Below are positions 6,946 to 14,054 of a DNA stretch of 14,054 nucleotides, one piece after another (within the stretch, counting starts at the first letter, position 1; the number at the start of each line of letters is the position of its first letter). This stretch comes from Bacilli bacterium (GTDB lineage Bacteria; Bacillota_I; Bacilli_A; RF39; UBA660). The stretch is taken from assembly GCA_016293205.1 (NCBI GenBank), contig JAEDES010000026.1, positions 1-14,054 on the forward strand, in the 5' to 3' direction. Made by a program: the position numbers and the translations under genes. Below the pieces are notes generated by a model. That model was not told the DNA's origin, did no database searches, and worked only from the letters and a program-made list of their open reading frames with translations.

Positions 6946-7491
6946 AGTGGTAATAATAACAATAATAATAGTAATAATACTTCTAGTAATTCTAATAATA
7001 GTGTTACTACTAAGAATGTAATTATGATTGGAGATTCTAGATGTGTTCAAATGAAAAGTCATGTTGGAGCAGGAAGTGATACTTGGAGTTGTAAGGGTTC
7101 AATGGGACTTAATTGGATGAAAAATACAGGGGTTCCTAATGTTGAAAGTAAAATTGGTAATGGTACTAAAATAGTTATTATGATGGGTGTTAATGATTTA
7201 TATCAACCAGAAGCATATATTTCATATATTAATCAAAAAGCTAGTAATTGGGCTTCTAAAGGAGCAATTACTTACTTTGTATCAGTTAATCCAGTAGATG
7301 GATCTTATAGCAATTTAACTAGTAAAATTGTTAGTTTTAATAATAAGTTAAAAAATGGATTAAATAGTAATGTTAGATATATAGATACTTATAATTACTT
7401 AGTATCTAGTGGATTTAATACAAGTGATGGACTACATTATAAGAGTGATACTAGTAGAAAAATATATAATTATATAAAAAGTAATATTTAA
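6550..7491 (+). CDS. Two-helix T4SS-pilin-like module fused to an SGNH/GDSL hydrolase
   Basis: This 313-residue protein repeats the N-terminal module of the previous gene with only six substitutions (Y2F, S8G, S16A, S20N, K24R, M25I) and one Asn fewer before the linker. The C-terminal half is unrelated to its neighbour. Residues about 154-313 form an SGNH hydrolase: GDSR with nucleophile S163, GVND with N215, and the catalytic DGLH (D293, H296). Such enzymes are esterases, often acting on acetyl or acyl groups of glycans or lipids. Predicted topology puts the enzyme outside the cell, tethered by the two helices. ATG 6550 follows AGGTGA (6539-6544), which overlaps the TAG of the peptidase gene, so translation is probably coupled. 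A terminator follows. The hydrolase call is firm; the pilin-like label for the anchor rests on pattern only. Confidence 0.84.
   Translation: MFILDMVGTCGNPALANLFNIAQRIITIIQILAPILAIVALGINLTKSVMNPDDKKNFSMYKNWIIALVMVFAIPILVNATMGILGEDYDISACWNNAKNANTSGNSTYKPVNNNKPSGPINTTPDSYDKGSSGNNNNNNSNNTSSNSNNSVTTKNVIMIGDSRCVQMKSHVGAGSDTWSCKGSMGLNWMKNTGVPNVESKIGNGTKIVIMMGVNDLYQPEAYISYINQKASNWASKGAITYFVSVNPVDGSYSNLTSKIVSFNNKLKNGLNSNVRYIDTYNYLVSSGFNTSDGLHYKSDTSRKIYNYIKSNI
6946..7002 (+). repeat. AAT/AGT triplet tract encoding an Asn/Ser linker (copy 2)
   Basis: Asn/Ser-rich codon run in the position of the tract at 5947-6012, but with a different order and length, so the linkers have evolved separately from the identical module just upstream. 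Confidence 0.8.
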
Positions 7492-7517
7492 ATTCTTTCA
7501 TTGAAAGAATTTTCTTT
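7491..7517 (+). terminator. Intrinsic terminator after the SGNH hydrolase gene
   Basis: AATTCTTTC (7491-7499) pairs with GAAAGAATT (7503-7511) around a 3-base loop, followed by a T-rich tract. The stem starts on the last base of the TAA stop. Confidence 0.82.
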
Positions 7518-7527
7518 GTGATATAAT
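7501..7527 (+). promoter_or_regulatory. Promoter for the polysaccharide deacetylase gene, overlapping the terminator
   Basis: TGATATAAT (7519-7527) is a consensus extended -10, and a possible -35 TTGAAA (7501-7506) lies 15 bp upstream within the terminator loop and stem. The -10 is 20 bases before the ATG at 7548, and the inferred transcript would begin almost at the SD AGGAGG (7534-7539). Confidence 0.6.
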
Positions 7528-7547
7528 TTCTATAGGAGGATAGTTTT

Positions 7548-8813
7548 ATGGCTAAAAAGAAGCAAAAGCTTAAAGCTAAGGTAGTGGTTGTTTGTTTAAT
7601 ATTATTTTTATTATTGTTGTTTGGTGGAGGTTGTTTATTCTATTATAAATATGATGAATATTATAAGTCAGAATATAAAGAACTTAATGATAAGAAGAAA
7701 TTAGATAAGATAAAGAGTCATTATAGTGAGAAAGTAGTGACTAATAAAGATACTTATTTATATAGTAAAGATAAGAAGAAATATAAAGTGAGTGGAAGGG
7801 TTGCAATAGGTGAGATAATTAATCTTTCTAAGACTGATATTAATAAAGATACTGAATATTTTTATAGTGAAGAGTTAGGTTATTATTTATCTTATAAAGA
7901 TGTAGAACCTTATAAAGAAGAAGTAGTTAAAGATAATCGTTATAAAAAATATGTTATGTTTAATGAAAATGTTGTTACTAAGGAAGAAGTTAATTTATAT
8001 AGAGGGGACAAAGCTATTTATACTATTTATGATCCTTTAGATAGACCAATTATATATAAAGATGATTTAGGTGTTTATATTGAATATTTAGATGAAGCTT
8101 TATTAGTTAAATATGATGAGATTGATAAAACTTATAGTAAACATAATACTGATTTAGCTGATGCTAGTGCTGTACCTGTAACGGTATATCATTTCTTTTA
8201 TAAGATGGAAGATACTAGTTGTAATGAGGCTATATGTCATAGTGAAAATCAAATTAGAGAGCATTTTACTTATTTGAATAATAATGGATTCTTTACTATT
8301 AATACAACTGAGTTAAGATTATTTATAGAAGGTAAATTAAGATTACCAAGTAAAAGTATTTTAATTACAATTGATGATGGTGCGAGAGCGGAGATGTTTA
8401 TTCCATTACTTGAAGAATTTAAAATTAATGCTACATTATTCTTAGTTAGTGGATGGTACCCAGCTAGTAAGTTTGCATCTCCTTATATGGAAATTGCTTC
8501 TCATACACATTTATTACATACACCTGGAGTATGTTCAGGAGGACAAGGTAGTCCACTTAAATGTTTAGAGAAGACTAAGTTAGTTGCAGATTTAAAGCAA
8601 AGTAGAGAGACTTTAAATGGTACAACAGCATTCTGTTATCCATTCTATGAATTAAATGATTATGCAGTTAGTGCTGTAAAAGAAGCAGGATTTAAGATTG
8701 CATTTATGGGTGGACATAGAAAGGCTACTAAAGGAATAGATTTATATAGAGTACCTAGAATTCCTTTAAATAGATATACTACTGTTAGTCAGTATGCTAG
8801 TTTAATAAATTAA
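7548..8813 (+). CDS. Membrane-anchored polysaccharide deacetylase (carbohydrate esterase 4)
   Basis: The 421-residue protein has a Lys-rich N-terminus, one membrane helix (about 11-33), an outer stalk and a C-terminal deacetylase domain (about 208-421). Catalytic-site motifs are TIDDG (D276, D277) and SHTHLLH (H319, H324), the metal ligands; then YPF near FCYPFYELND, and RVPRIPLNR. These enzymes remove acetyl groups from N-acetyl sugars of peptidoglycan or other glycans; the target here is inferred. The stalk holds two imperfect repeats (about 63-122 and 142-187), both beginning VVT and containing an LY then a Y-K/Y-T strand, possibly SH3-like. Extra cysteine pairs (C225/C230 and two in the loop after the His motif) suggest disulfides. 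It has its own promoter, an AGGAGG SD and a terminator. Confidence 0.88.
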   Translation: MAKKKQKLKAKVVVVCLILFLLLLFGGGCLFYYKYDEYYKSEYKELNDKKKLDKIKSHYSEKVVTNKDTYLYSKDKKKYKVSGRVAIGEIINLSKTDINKDTEYFYSEELGYYLSYKDVEPYKEEVVKDNRYKKYVMFNENVVTKEEVNLYRGDKAIYTIYDPLDRPIIYKDDLGVYIEYLDEALLVKYDEIDKTYSKHNTDLADASAVPVTVYHFFYKMEDTSCNEAICHSENQIREHFTYLNNNGFFTINTTELRLFIEGKLRLPSKSILITIDDGARAEMFIPLLEEFKINATLFLVSGWYPASKFASPYMEIASHTHLLHTPGVCSGGQGSPLKCLEKTKLVADLKQSRETLNGTTAFCYPFYELNDYAVSAVKEAGFKIAFMGGHRKATKGIDLYRVPRIPLNRYTTVSQYASLIN

Positions 8814-8839
8814 GAGAAAATTGATTTTTCTCTTTTTTT
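8813..8839 (+). terminator. Intrinsic terminator after the deacetylase gene
   Basis: AGAGAAAA (8813-8820) pairs with TTTTCTCT (8826-8833) around a 5-base loop and continues into T residues. The stem starts on the last base of the TAA stop. Confidence 0.87.
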
Positions 8840-8849
8840 GTTGTATTAT
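8821..8849 (+). promoter_or_regulatory. Promoter for the HEXXH gene, overlapping the terminator loop
   Basis: TTGATT (8821-8826) and TATTAT (8844-8849) are separated by 17 bp. The -35 occupies the terminator loop. The -10 lies 25 bases before the ATG at 8875. Confidence 0.5.
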
Positions 8850-8874
8850 ATAAACAATTTTCGAGGGATGCGGT

Positions 8875-10488
8875 ATGGATAAATATAATTTAGAGACAAG
8901 AGATGCAATTAAAAACTTTATTGATGACTTTATGGAAATATTTCCTGGGCTATTAAGTGAAGAAGAATTACTTAGAAGAATTACTTCTAATATGCATAAA
9001 AATATTGATTTTAAGGCGACATTAGGTGAGAATATTGCAGGTCAATATAAAGATAATCAAGTATTAGTATCTAAGGATACAATAGATGTTAGAAAAGTGT
9101 TATTTCATGAGTTTATTCATGTAATTACAGATTGTTTATATGTTAGAGAATTTGAATATCATAATTTTATAGAAGGTTTAACTACTTTAGCAGAAGAGAA
9201 GTATGTTGAATATAAGAAAATTGATATGAAAAAGAGAAGACATGTTAATGGATATATTCCAACTTTTGTTAGACAAATTAATTTTGTTAAAGATAATAGA
9301 TTATTAGAAATGTTTTTAACTAATCCAAGTGATATTTATAAATTATTTCATCCAGAAGTTATGAAATTTGATTGTCCTGTAGGACATAGTGATAAAGATT
9401 ATAGAGTGTTCTTTAATAGAATTGCTAGAAAGAATGAAAGTATTGTTCATATGGCAAGATCTGGATGTACTGATGATATTATTAATGGTAATATTAGTGA
9501 TTTAGAAAGTGATATTTTAAAACAATATCATATTAGTGTTCATATAGGGGAAACTAAATTCGATAGTAAGAAATTCTTAGAACTTTATAAGATGCAGTTA
9601 CAACCTAATTTAGGAGATTATTTAGAAGTACTTACATTATTAAGAAGAGAAGGTACTATTAGTGATCAAGATATATTAGATTGTGGTAAGATAGGATTAT
9701 TTTATTTATTAAATGAATCAAAAGATTTTAATGTTTTAGATTTAAATATTGATGTTGAAGAATTAGATGATAGTGAATTAAATTGGGTTGCTGGTAAGTT
9801 ATTTGGTTTTTATGATATTATTTATAATCACAGTGATTTCTTAGATGAATTTAGTGGGGATAATGTAGATGACTTTTTAGATAGATTATTTGAAGAAGAG
9901 GCTGAATTTCAAGAAAGACTTCCTATTTATAGAGATTTAGTTAAAGAAGTATTAAGAGGTAATTTAGATTTAGAAAATGTTAGGAATAGTAAAATAAGAA
10001 GAAGTGGATATTCTAAAGAAACATCACGTACTGCTGATTATTTATTAGATAAACCTAAGAGTGCAGCTGATTTATTAAAGATGGTTTTAGGTGGGGTTGA
10101 TTTTATTCCTACATATGTATTAGAAAGTGATGATGGAATAGATTTAGTTTATAATAATGATATGTTTTATTATCCTTTAGATATAGTTACTATAATGGAA
10201 ATAATGGATGTTTATAAGTGTAGAAATAAAGAATCTTTAATGAATGTATTTAGAAGTTTTTCTGATCAACAAATCTTAGTATGTAGTGAATTTGACTGTG
10301 ATTTAGAGTATTTTGATGAATATCCATTTAAAATATATTTATTTGATGGAGCGATACTTACTAGAGTTGGATTTGAAAATCAAGATGAATCAATAGAGTG
10401 TAAGTTTAAAGAAGTTGGATTTATGGAAGATGGAAGAAGTTTATTTACTAGAGACTTAAAAGATAAACTTATAGTGAAAGATGAATAA
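8875..10488 (+). CDS. Uncharacterised protein with an HEXXH metallopeptidase-like motif
   Basis: I do not recognise the family of this 537-residue protein. No signal peptide or membrane helix is seen, so it is probably cytoplasmic. At residues 78-82 HEFIH fits the zinc-binding HEXXH motif in a plausible helix (VLFHEFIHVI). It is followed at E100 by EGLTTLAEE, where E100, E107 or E108 could be the third ligand, as in gluzincin peptidases. The remaining 400 or so residues are acidic, Leu/Asp-rich and largely helical, with no motif I can name. The C-terminus (about 400-537) looks like a separate mixed alpha/beta region. The start has GAGGGA six bases upstream. It is a single-gene unit with its own promoter and terminator. 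A peptidase role is inferred from the motif only. Confidence 0.72.
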   Translation: MDKYNLETRDAIKNFIDDFMEIFPGLLSEEELLRRITSNMHKNIDFKATLGENIAGQYKDNQVLVSKDTIDVRKVLFHEFIHVITDCLYVREFEYHNFIEGLTTLAEEKYVEYKKIDMKKRRHVNGYIPTFVRQINFVKDNRLLEMFLTNPSDIYKLFHPEVMKFDCPVGHSDKDYRVFFNRIARKNESIVHMARSGCTDDIINGNISDLESDILKQYHISVHIGETKFDSKKFLELYKMQLQPNLGDYLEVLTLLRREGTISDQDILDCGKIGLFYLLNESKDFNVLDLNIDVEELDDSELNWVAGKLFGFYDIIYNHSDFLDEFSGDNVDDFLDRLFEEEAEFQERLPIYRDLVKEVLRGNLDLENVRNSKIRRSGYSKETSRTADYLLDKPKSAADLLKMVLGGVDFIPTYVLESDDGIDLVYNNDMFYYPLDIVTIMEIMDVYKCRNKESLMNVFRSFSDQQILVCSEFDCDLEYFDEYPFKIYLFDGAILTRVGFENQDESIECKFKEVGFMEDGRSLFTRDLKDKLIVKDE

Positions 10489-10517
10489 AGAATTTCTTGT
10501 GGAAATTCTTTTTTTTT
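10487..10517 (+). terminator. Intrinsic terminator after the HEXXH gene
   Basis: AAAGAATTTC (10487-10496) pairs with GAAATTCTTT (10502-10511) around a 5-base loop, followed by a T run. The stem starts inside the TAA stop codon. Confidence 0.9.
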
Positions 10518-10526
10518 AAAGATAAT

Positions 10527-10537
10527 TGATATATAAT
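10527..10537 (+). promoter_or_regulatory. -10 promoter element for pyruvate:ferredoxin oxidoreductase
   Basis: TATAAT (10532-10537), or the overlapping extended form TGATATATA (10527-10535), lies 26 bases before the ATG at 10564. No convincing -35 is seen. The SD is AAAGGATG (10549-10556). Confidence 0.5.
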
Positions 10538-10563
10538 TAATATAGTTGAAAGGATGAAGATTA

Positions 10564-13500
10564 ATGAAGAAAATAATGGATGGAAATGAAGCTTGTAGTT
10601 ATGTTTCATATAATTTTACAGAAGTAGCGGGAATATATCCGATTACACCTGCATCTCCTATGGCAGAGTTAACTGATAAATGGAGTAATGAAGGTAAATT
10701 AAATTATTTTGATACACCTGTTAGAGTAGTAGAAATGCAATCAGAAGCGGGAGCTGCTGGTATGGTACATGGATCACTTCTTTCGGGATGTTTAACTACA
10801 ACATATACAGCAAGTCAAGGTTTATTATTAATGCTTCCTAATATGTATAAAATAGCGGGAGAATTATTACCTGGTGTTATAAATGTAGCGGCTAGAAGTA
10901 TTGCTACACATGCATTATCTATTTTTGGAGATCATCAAGATATATATGCAGCTCGTTCAACTGGGTTTGCTATGTTAGCTTCTTCTTCAGTACAACAAGT
11001 AATGGATTTAACTGGAGTAGCACATTTAGCAGCAATTAAAGGAAGAGTACCATTTATAAACTTTTTTGATGGTTTTAGAACAAGTCATGAATTACAAAAG
11101 ATAGATGTAATTGATACTGATAAATTAAAAGATTTAATAGATAAAAAAGCATTAGAAGAATTTAGAAATAGAGCGATGAATCCAAATAAACCAGCAATAT
11201 TTGGAACAGCACAAAATGAGGATATTTATTTCCAAAATACTGAAGTAAGAAATGGATATTATGATAAAGTACCAGATATTGTTAATGATTATATGAAAGA
11301 AATTAATAAGATTACTGGTGGGGATTATCAACCATTTAATTATTATGGAAGTAATGAAGCTACTAGAGTAATTGTTGCAATGGGTTCTGTTTGTGAAACT
11401 ATAAAAGAAACAGTAGATTATTTAGTTAATAATAAGAATGAAGCTGTTGGTTTATTAGAAGTACATTTATATAGACCATTTAGTACAAAATATTTCTTAA
11501 AAGCATTACCTAAGACAGTTAAGAAGATTGCAGTACTTGATAGAACTAAAGAAGCTGGATCAAGTGGAGAGCCTTTATACTTAGATGTTGTTAAAACTAT
11601 TAAAGAAGTAGATGCTAAAGTAAGTGTATATGGTGGTAGATATGGACTATCTAGTAAGAATACAACACCTGCTATGATTAAAGGAGTATTTGATTTTCTA
11701 GATAGTAGAGATGTTCATAATAATTTTACAGTTGGTATTAATGATGATATTACTAATTTAAGTGTTCCTTATGATAAGACATTTATTATTCCAAATAAGA
11801 ATATTGAATTCTTAATATATGGATTTGGTAGTGATGGAATGGTTAGTGCTGCTAAAGACTTAATGAAAGTTACAGGAACTTATACAAATGCATATGTACA
11901 AGGATATTTCCAATATGATTCTAAGAAGTCTGGTGGAGTAACTATTTCACATTTAAGATTTGCTAAGAAACCAGTTAAATCTACTTATTATGTAGAGAAA
12001 GCTAGTTTAATTGTATGTACTAAAGAAAGTTATCTTAAGAAGTTGAAAATGTTAGATAAGATTAAAGATAATGGTATTTTTATTGTTAATAGTAATAAGA
12101 AACCAGATGAATTATTATTATCTATGACTATTCATGATAAAAAAATTATTCAAAGTAGAAATATTAAGATGTATGTAGTAGATGCTGATAAGATTGCTAA
12201 GGAAGCTGGTATTCCTGGTAAGATAAGTGCTATTATGGAAACTTTAATATTTAAACTTGGTAAGATTATAGATTTAGATTTTGCTATTGGTAAAATTAAA
12301 GAAAACTTAGCAGTTAAATTTGCTAATAAGAGTGGAGATTTAGTAGGAAAGAATGTTAAAGCAATTGAAGCTTGTTTAGATGCTTTAGTACCAGTAAAAC
12401 TTCCTTATGTAGACTTTGCACTTGATTTAGGAAATAAGAAGAGTATGTTTGAAATGATTGATACTGGAGAAGGAGATAGTCTACCAGTAAGTAGTTTCAT
12501 TAATATGGCTGATGGTATGACTGAAGCTGGAACATCTAAGTATGATAAGAGAGATATTAGTGATATGGCTCCTTGCTTTAATAGTGAGAACTGTATTTCA
12601 TGTAACTTATGTTCTTTAGTTTGTCCACATGGTGTAATTAGACCTTTCTTATTAAATGAGAAAGAAGAAATTGATGCACCAGAGTCAGTAAGTAGAAATT
12701 TAATTAATGGGAATATTCCAAATCAAAATTATAAATATACAGTTGGTGTAAGTTTACCTGATTGTACTGGTTGTGGATTATGTAGCGACGTGTGTCCTGG
12801 TAAGAAGGGTGCTAAAGCTATCATAATGAAAGCTAAAGAAGAATTAGAAAAAGATAAAAAGATAGAAGAATATAAATACTTATTTAATGAAGTAAGTGAA
12901 AAGAAAAATGTAATGAATGTAGCAACTGTTAAAGGTAGTCAGTTTGTTAAACCTAAGTTTGAGTTCCCAGGAGCTTGTGCTGGGTGTGGAGAAACTGCTT
13001 ATTTAAAACTTGTTACACAATTATTTGGAGACAGAATGGTAGTTGCTAATGCAACTGGATGTTCTTCAATTTATGGAGCCTCATCACCATCTATGCCATA
13101 TTCAATTCCATGGGCAAATTCATTATTTGAAGATAATGCAGAATTTGGATTTGGTATGAGAATAGCTGATCAAGCTATGAAGAATAGAATTTCTAGAATG
13201 ATTATGAATAATATTAAAGTTGTTAAGAAGAGTGAACAAGATATTTATAAGAATTATGCAGAAGTTCAAAATGAAGAAAATGCTAAAGCATTACTTGAAG
13301 TAATTGATGAAACTAGAATTGAAGGATTAGATAAATTAAAAGACTTTGTAATGCCAAGAAGTGTTTGGATGATTGGTGGAGATGGATGGGCATATGACAT
13401 TGGATATAATGGAATTGACCATGTTCTTGCTAATAAAGAAAATGTAAATATTTTAGTACTTGATACTGAGGTGTATTCAAATACAGGAGGACAATCTTCT

Positions 13501-13992
13501 AAGTCTACAAGAATGGGTGCAGTTGCGAAGTTTGCTTCAGGTGGAAAACAAACTGCTAAGAAAGATTTGGCGAAGATTGCACTAACTTATCCGCATGTAT
13601 ATGTTGGTACTATTTCAATGGGTGCAAATGCAAATCAAGCTATTAAAGTGTTGAAGGAAGCTGAAGCATATAATGGACCAAGTATTATCATTGCTTATGC
13701 TCCATGTATTGCACAAGGAATAATTAAAGGAATGAAGAATAGTTTACAAGAAGAAAAAGAAGCTACTCAATCAGGATATTTCCCATTATTCCATTACAAT
13801 CCTGAAAATAAACAATTTAGTATGGATTCTCAAGCAGACTTTAGTAAGTATCAAGAATTTATTAATGGAGAAGATAGATATCGTTCATTAAATAAACTTA
13901 ATAAAGAAGCTAAAGAAATGTTAGAGGAAAATCAAAAACATGCTGAAGATAGATACAAATACTATCAAGGATTAAGTAATAAAAAAGACTAG
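10564..13992 (+). CDS. nifJ: Pyruvate:ferredoxin (flavodoxin) oxidoreductase, homodimeric type
   Basis: This enzyme oxidises pyruvate with CoA to acetyl-CoA and CO2, passing electrons to ferredoxin or flavodoxin; it is cytoplasmic and oxygen-sensitive. At 1142 residues it is close to, slightly under, the usual 1170-1200. Domains in order: pyruvate/TPP domain (about 1-250, with YPITPASPMAE and VEMQSEAGAAG), domain II (about 260-390), the gamma-type domain (about 410-600), a two-cluster ferredoxin domain, and the C-terminal TPP domain. Cluster ligands are complete: C677, C680, C683, C687; C734, C737, C740, C744; and the proximal cluster C805, C808, C833, C1048. TPP/Mg binding is seen in GGDGWAYDIG (D940) and NTGGQ (N973). 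Single-gene unit. It marks an anaerobic, acetyl-CoA-forming fermentation. Confidence 0.97.
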   Translation: MKKIMDGNEACSYVSYNFTEVAGIYPITPASPMAELTDKWSNEGKLNYFDTPVRVVEMQSEAGAAGMVHGSLLSGCLTTTYTASQGLLLMLPNMYKIAGELLPGVINVAARSIATHALSIFGDHQDIYAARSTGFAMLASSSVQQVMDLTGVAHLAAIKGRVPFINFFDGFRTSHELQKIDVIDTDKLKDLIDKKALEEFRNRAMNPNKPAIFGTAQNEDIYFQNTEVRNGYYDKVPDIVNDYMKEINKITGGDYQPFNYYGSNEATRVIVAMGSVCETIKETVDYLVNNKNEAVGLLEVHLYRPFSTKYFLKALPKTVKKIAVLDRTKEAGSSGEPLYLDVVKTIKEVDAKVSVYGGRYGLSSKNTTPAMIKGVFDFLDSRDVHNNFTVGINDDITNLSVPYDKTFIIPNKNIEFLIYGFGSDGMVSAAKDLMKVTGTYTNAYVQGYFQYDSKKSGGVTISHLRFAKKPVKSTYYVEKASLIVCTKESYLKKLKMLDKIKDNGIFIVNSNKKPDELLLSMTIHDKKIIQSRNIKMYVVDADKIAKEAGIPGKISAIMETLIFKLGKIIDLDFAIGKIKENLAVKFANKSGDLVGKNVKAIEACLDALVPVKLPYVDFALDLGNKKSMFEMIDTGEGDSLPVSSFINMADGMTEAGTSKYDKRDISDMAPCFNSENCISCNLCSLVCPHGVIRPFLLNEKEEIDAPESVSRNLINGNIPNQNYKYTVGVSLPDCTGCGLCSDVCPGKKGAKAIIMKAKEELEKDKKIEEYKYLFNEVSEKKNVMNVATVKGSQFVKPKFEFPGACAGCGETAYLKLVTQLFGDRMVVANATGCSSIYGASSPSMPYSIPWANSLFEDNAEFGFGMRIADQAMKNRISRMIMNNIKVVKKSEQDIYKNYAEVQNEENAKALLEVIDETRIEGLDKLKDFVMPRSVWMIGGDGWAYDIGYNGIDHVLANKENVNILVLDTEVYSNTGGQSSKSTRMGAVAKFASGGKQTAKKDLAKIALTYPHVYVGTISMGANANQAIKVLKEAEAYNGPSIIIAYAPCIAQGIIKGMKNSLQEEKEATQSGYFPLFHYNPENKQFSMDSQADFSKYQEFINGEDRYRSLNKLNKEAKEMLEENQKHAEDRYKYYQGLSNKKD

Positions 13993-14001
13993 AATAATGT
14001 G

Positions 14002-14025
14002 ATGTGAACCCTATTTAGGAGACAT
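14002..14025 (+). other. Possible small hairpin in the final intergenic stretch
   Basis: ATGT (14002-14005) can pair with ACAT (14022-14025), and CCT (14010-14012) with AGG (14017-14019), with GAAC opposite AG as a purine-rich internal loop. No T tract follows at once, so it does not look like an intrinsic terminator. It could be part of a leader RNA for a gene beyond the window, or chance. Nothing else is seen in the last 62 bases. Confidence 0.25.
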
Positions 14026-14054
14026 TATAAAAAAAGACTTATATTAAAAAGAGA

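Noticed and set aside
6859..7062. - strand open frame opposite the second Asn/Ser linker
   Set aside because: Ile/Thr/Ser-rich shadow of the triplet repeats, antisense to a solid gene.
5540..7491. A complete type IV secretion or conjugation locus
   Set aside because: Only the pilin-like module is present; no VirB4, VirD4, VirB6 or relaxase-like gene is in the window.

Overview
The window is very AT-rich, with almost every third codon position A or T. All genes lie on the + strand and are packed with gaps of at most about 80 bases, so no stretch over 300 bases lacks a gene. TGG encodes Trp, and all twelve visible stops are TAA or TAG. SD-like sequences (AGGTGA, AGGAGG, GAGGAG), one-membrane-segment surface enzymes and a pyruvate:ferredoxin oxidoreductase point to an anaerobic, low-GC Gram-positive bacterium. 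An uncultured gut member of the Bacilli/Mollicutes-related Firmicutes or Clostridia fits, but the sequence alone cannot fix the taxon.

Layout. (1) 1-102 is the Ala/Pro/Val-rich C-terminal tail of an upstream gene, followed by a terminator. (2) 180-3617 is a four-gene glycosyltransferase operon: a GT4 enzyme, an Alg14/PssD-like protein, an Alg13/PssE-like domain fused to a GtrA-like membrane domain, and a GtrB/DPM1-like GT2. It probably builds and flips a lipid-linked saccharide for a wall or surface polymer. (3) 3698-5464 holds an unrecognised membrane-anchored protein with a Ca-loop-like motif and a membrane-anchored phosphodiester glycosidase (NAGPA family). (4) 5551-7491 is a tandem pair that starts with the same two-helix, T4SS-pilin-like module and an Asn/Ser linker but ends in different enzymes: a C39-like cysteine peptidase and an SGNH hydrolase. 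(5) 7548-8813 is a membrane-anchored polysaccharide deacetylase. (6) 8875-10488 is an unrecognised protein with an HEXXH metallopeptidase-like motif. (7) 10564-13992 is pyruvate:ferredoxin oxidoreductase, complete. The last 62 bases have no gene but could form a small hairpin.

Regions 2 to 5 read as a surface-polymer island: synthesis of a lipid-linked glycan, then outward-facing enzymes that act on glycosyl phosphodiesters, acetyl or acyl groups and peptides. The transcription units are compact. Each intrinsic terminator, often starting inside the stop codon, is followed at once by a -10 element lying only 16-26 nt before the next start codon. The strongest candidate for something new is the pilin-like module shared by the tandem pair, a 191-bp stretch of which is identical between the copies. 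The PssE-GtrA fusion is the second most interesting item.
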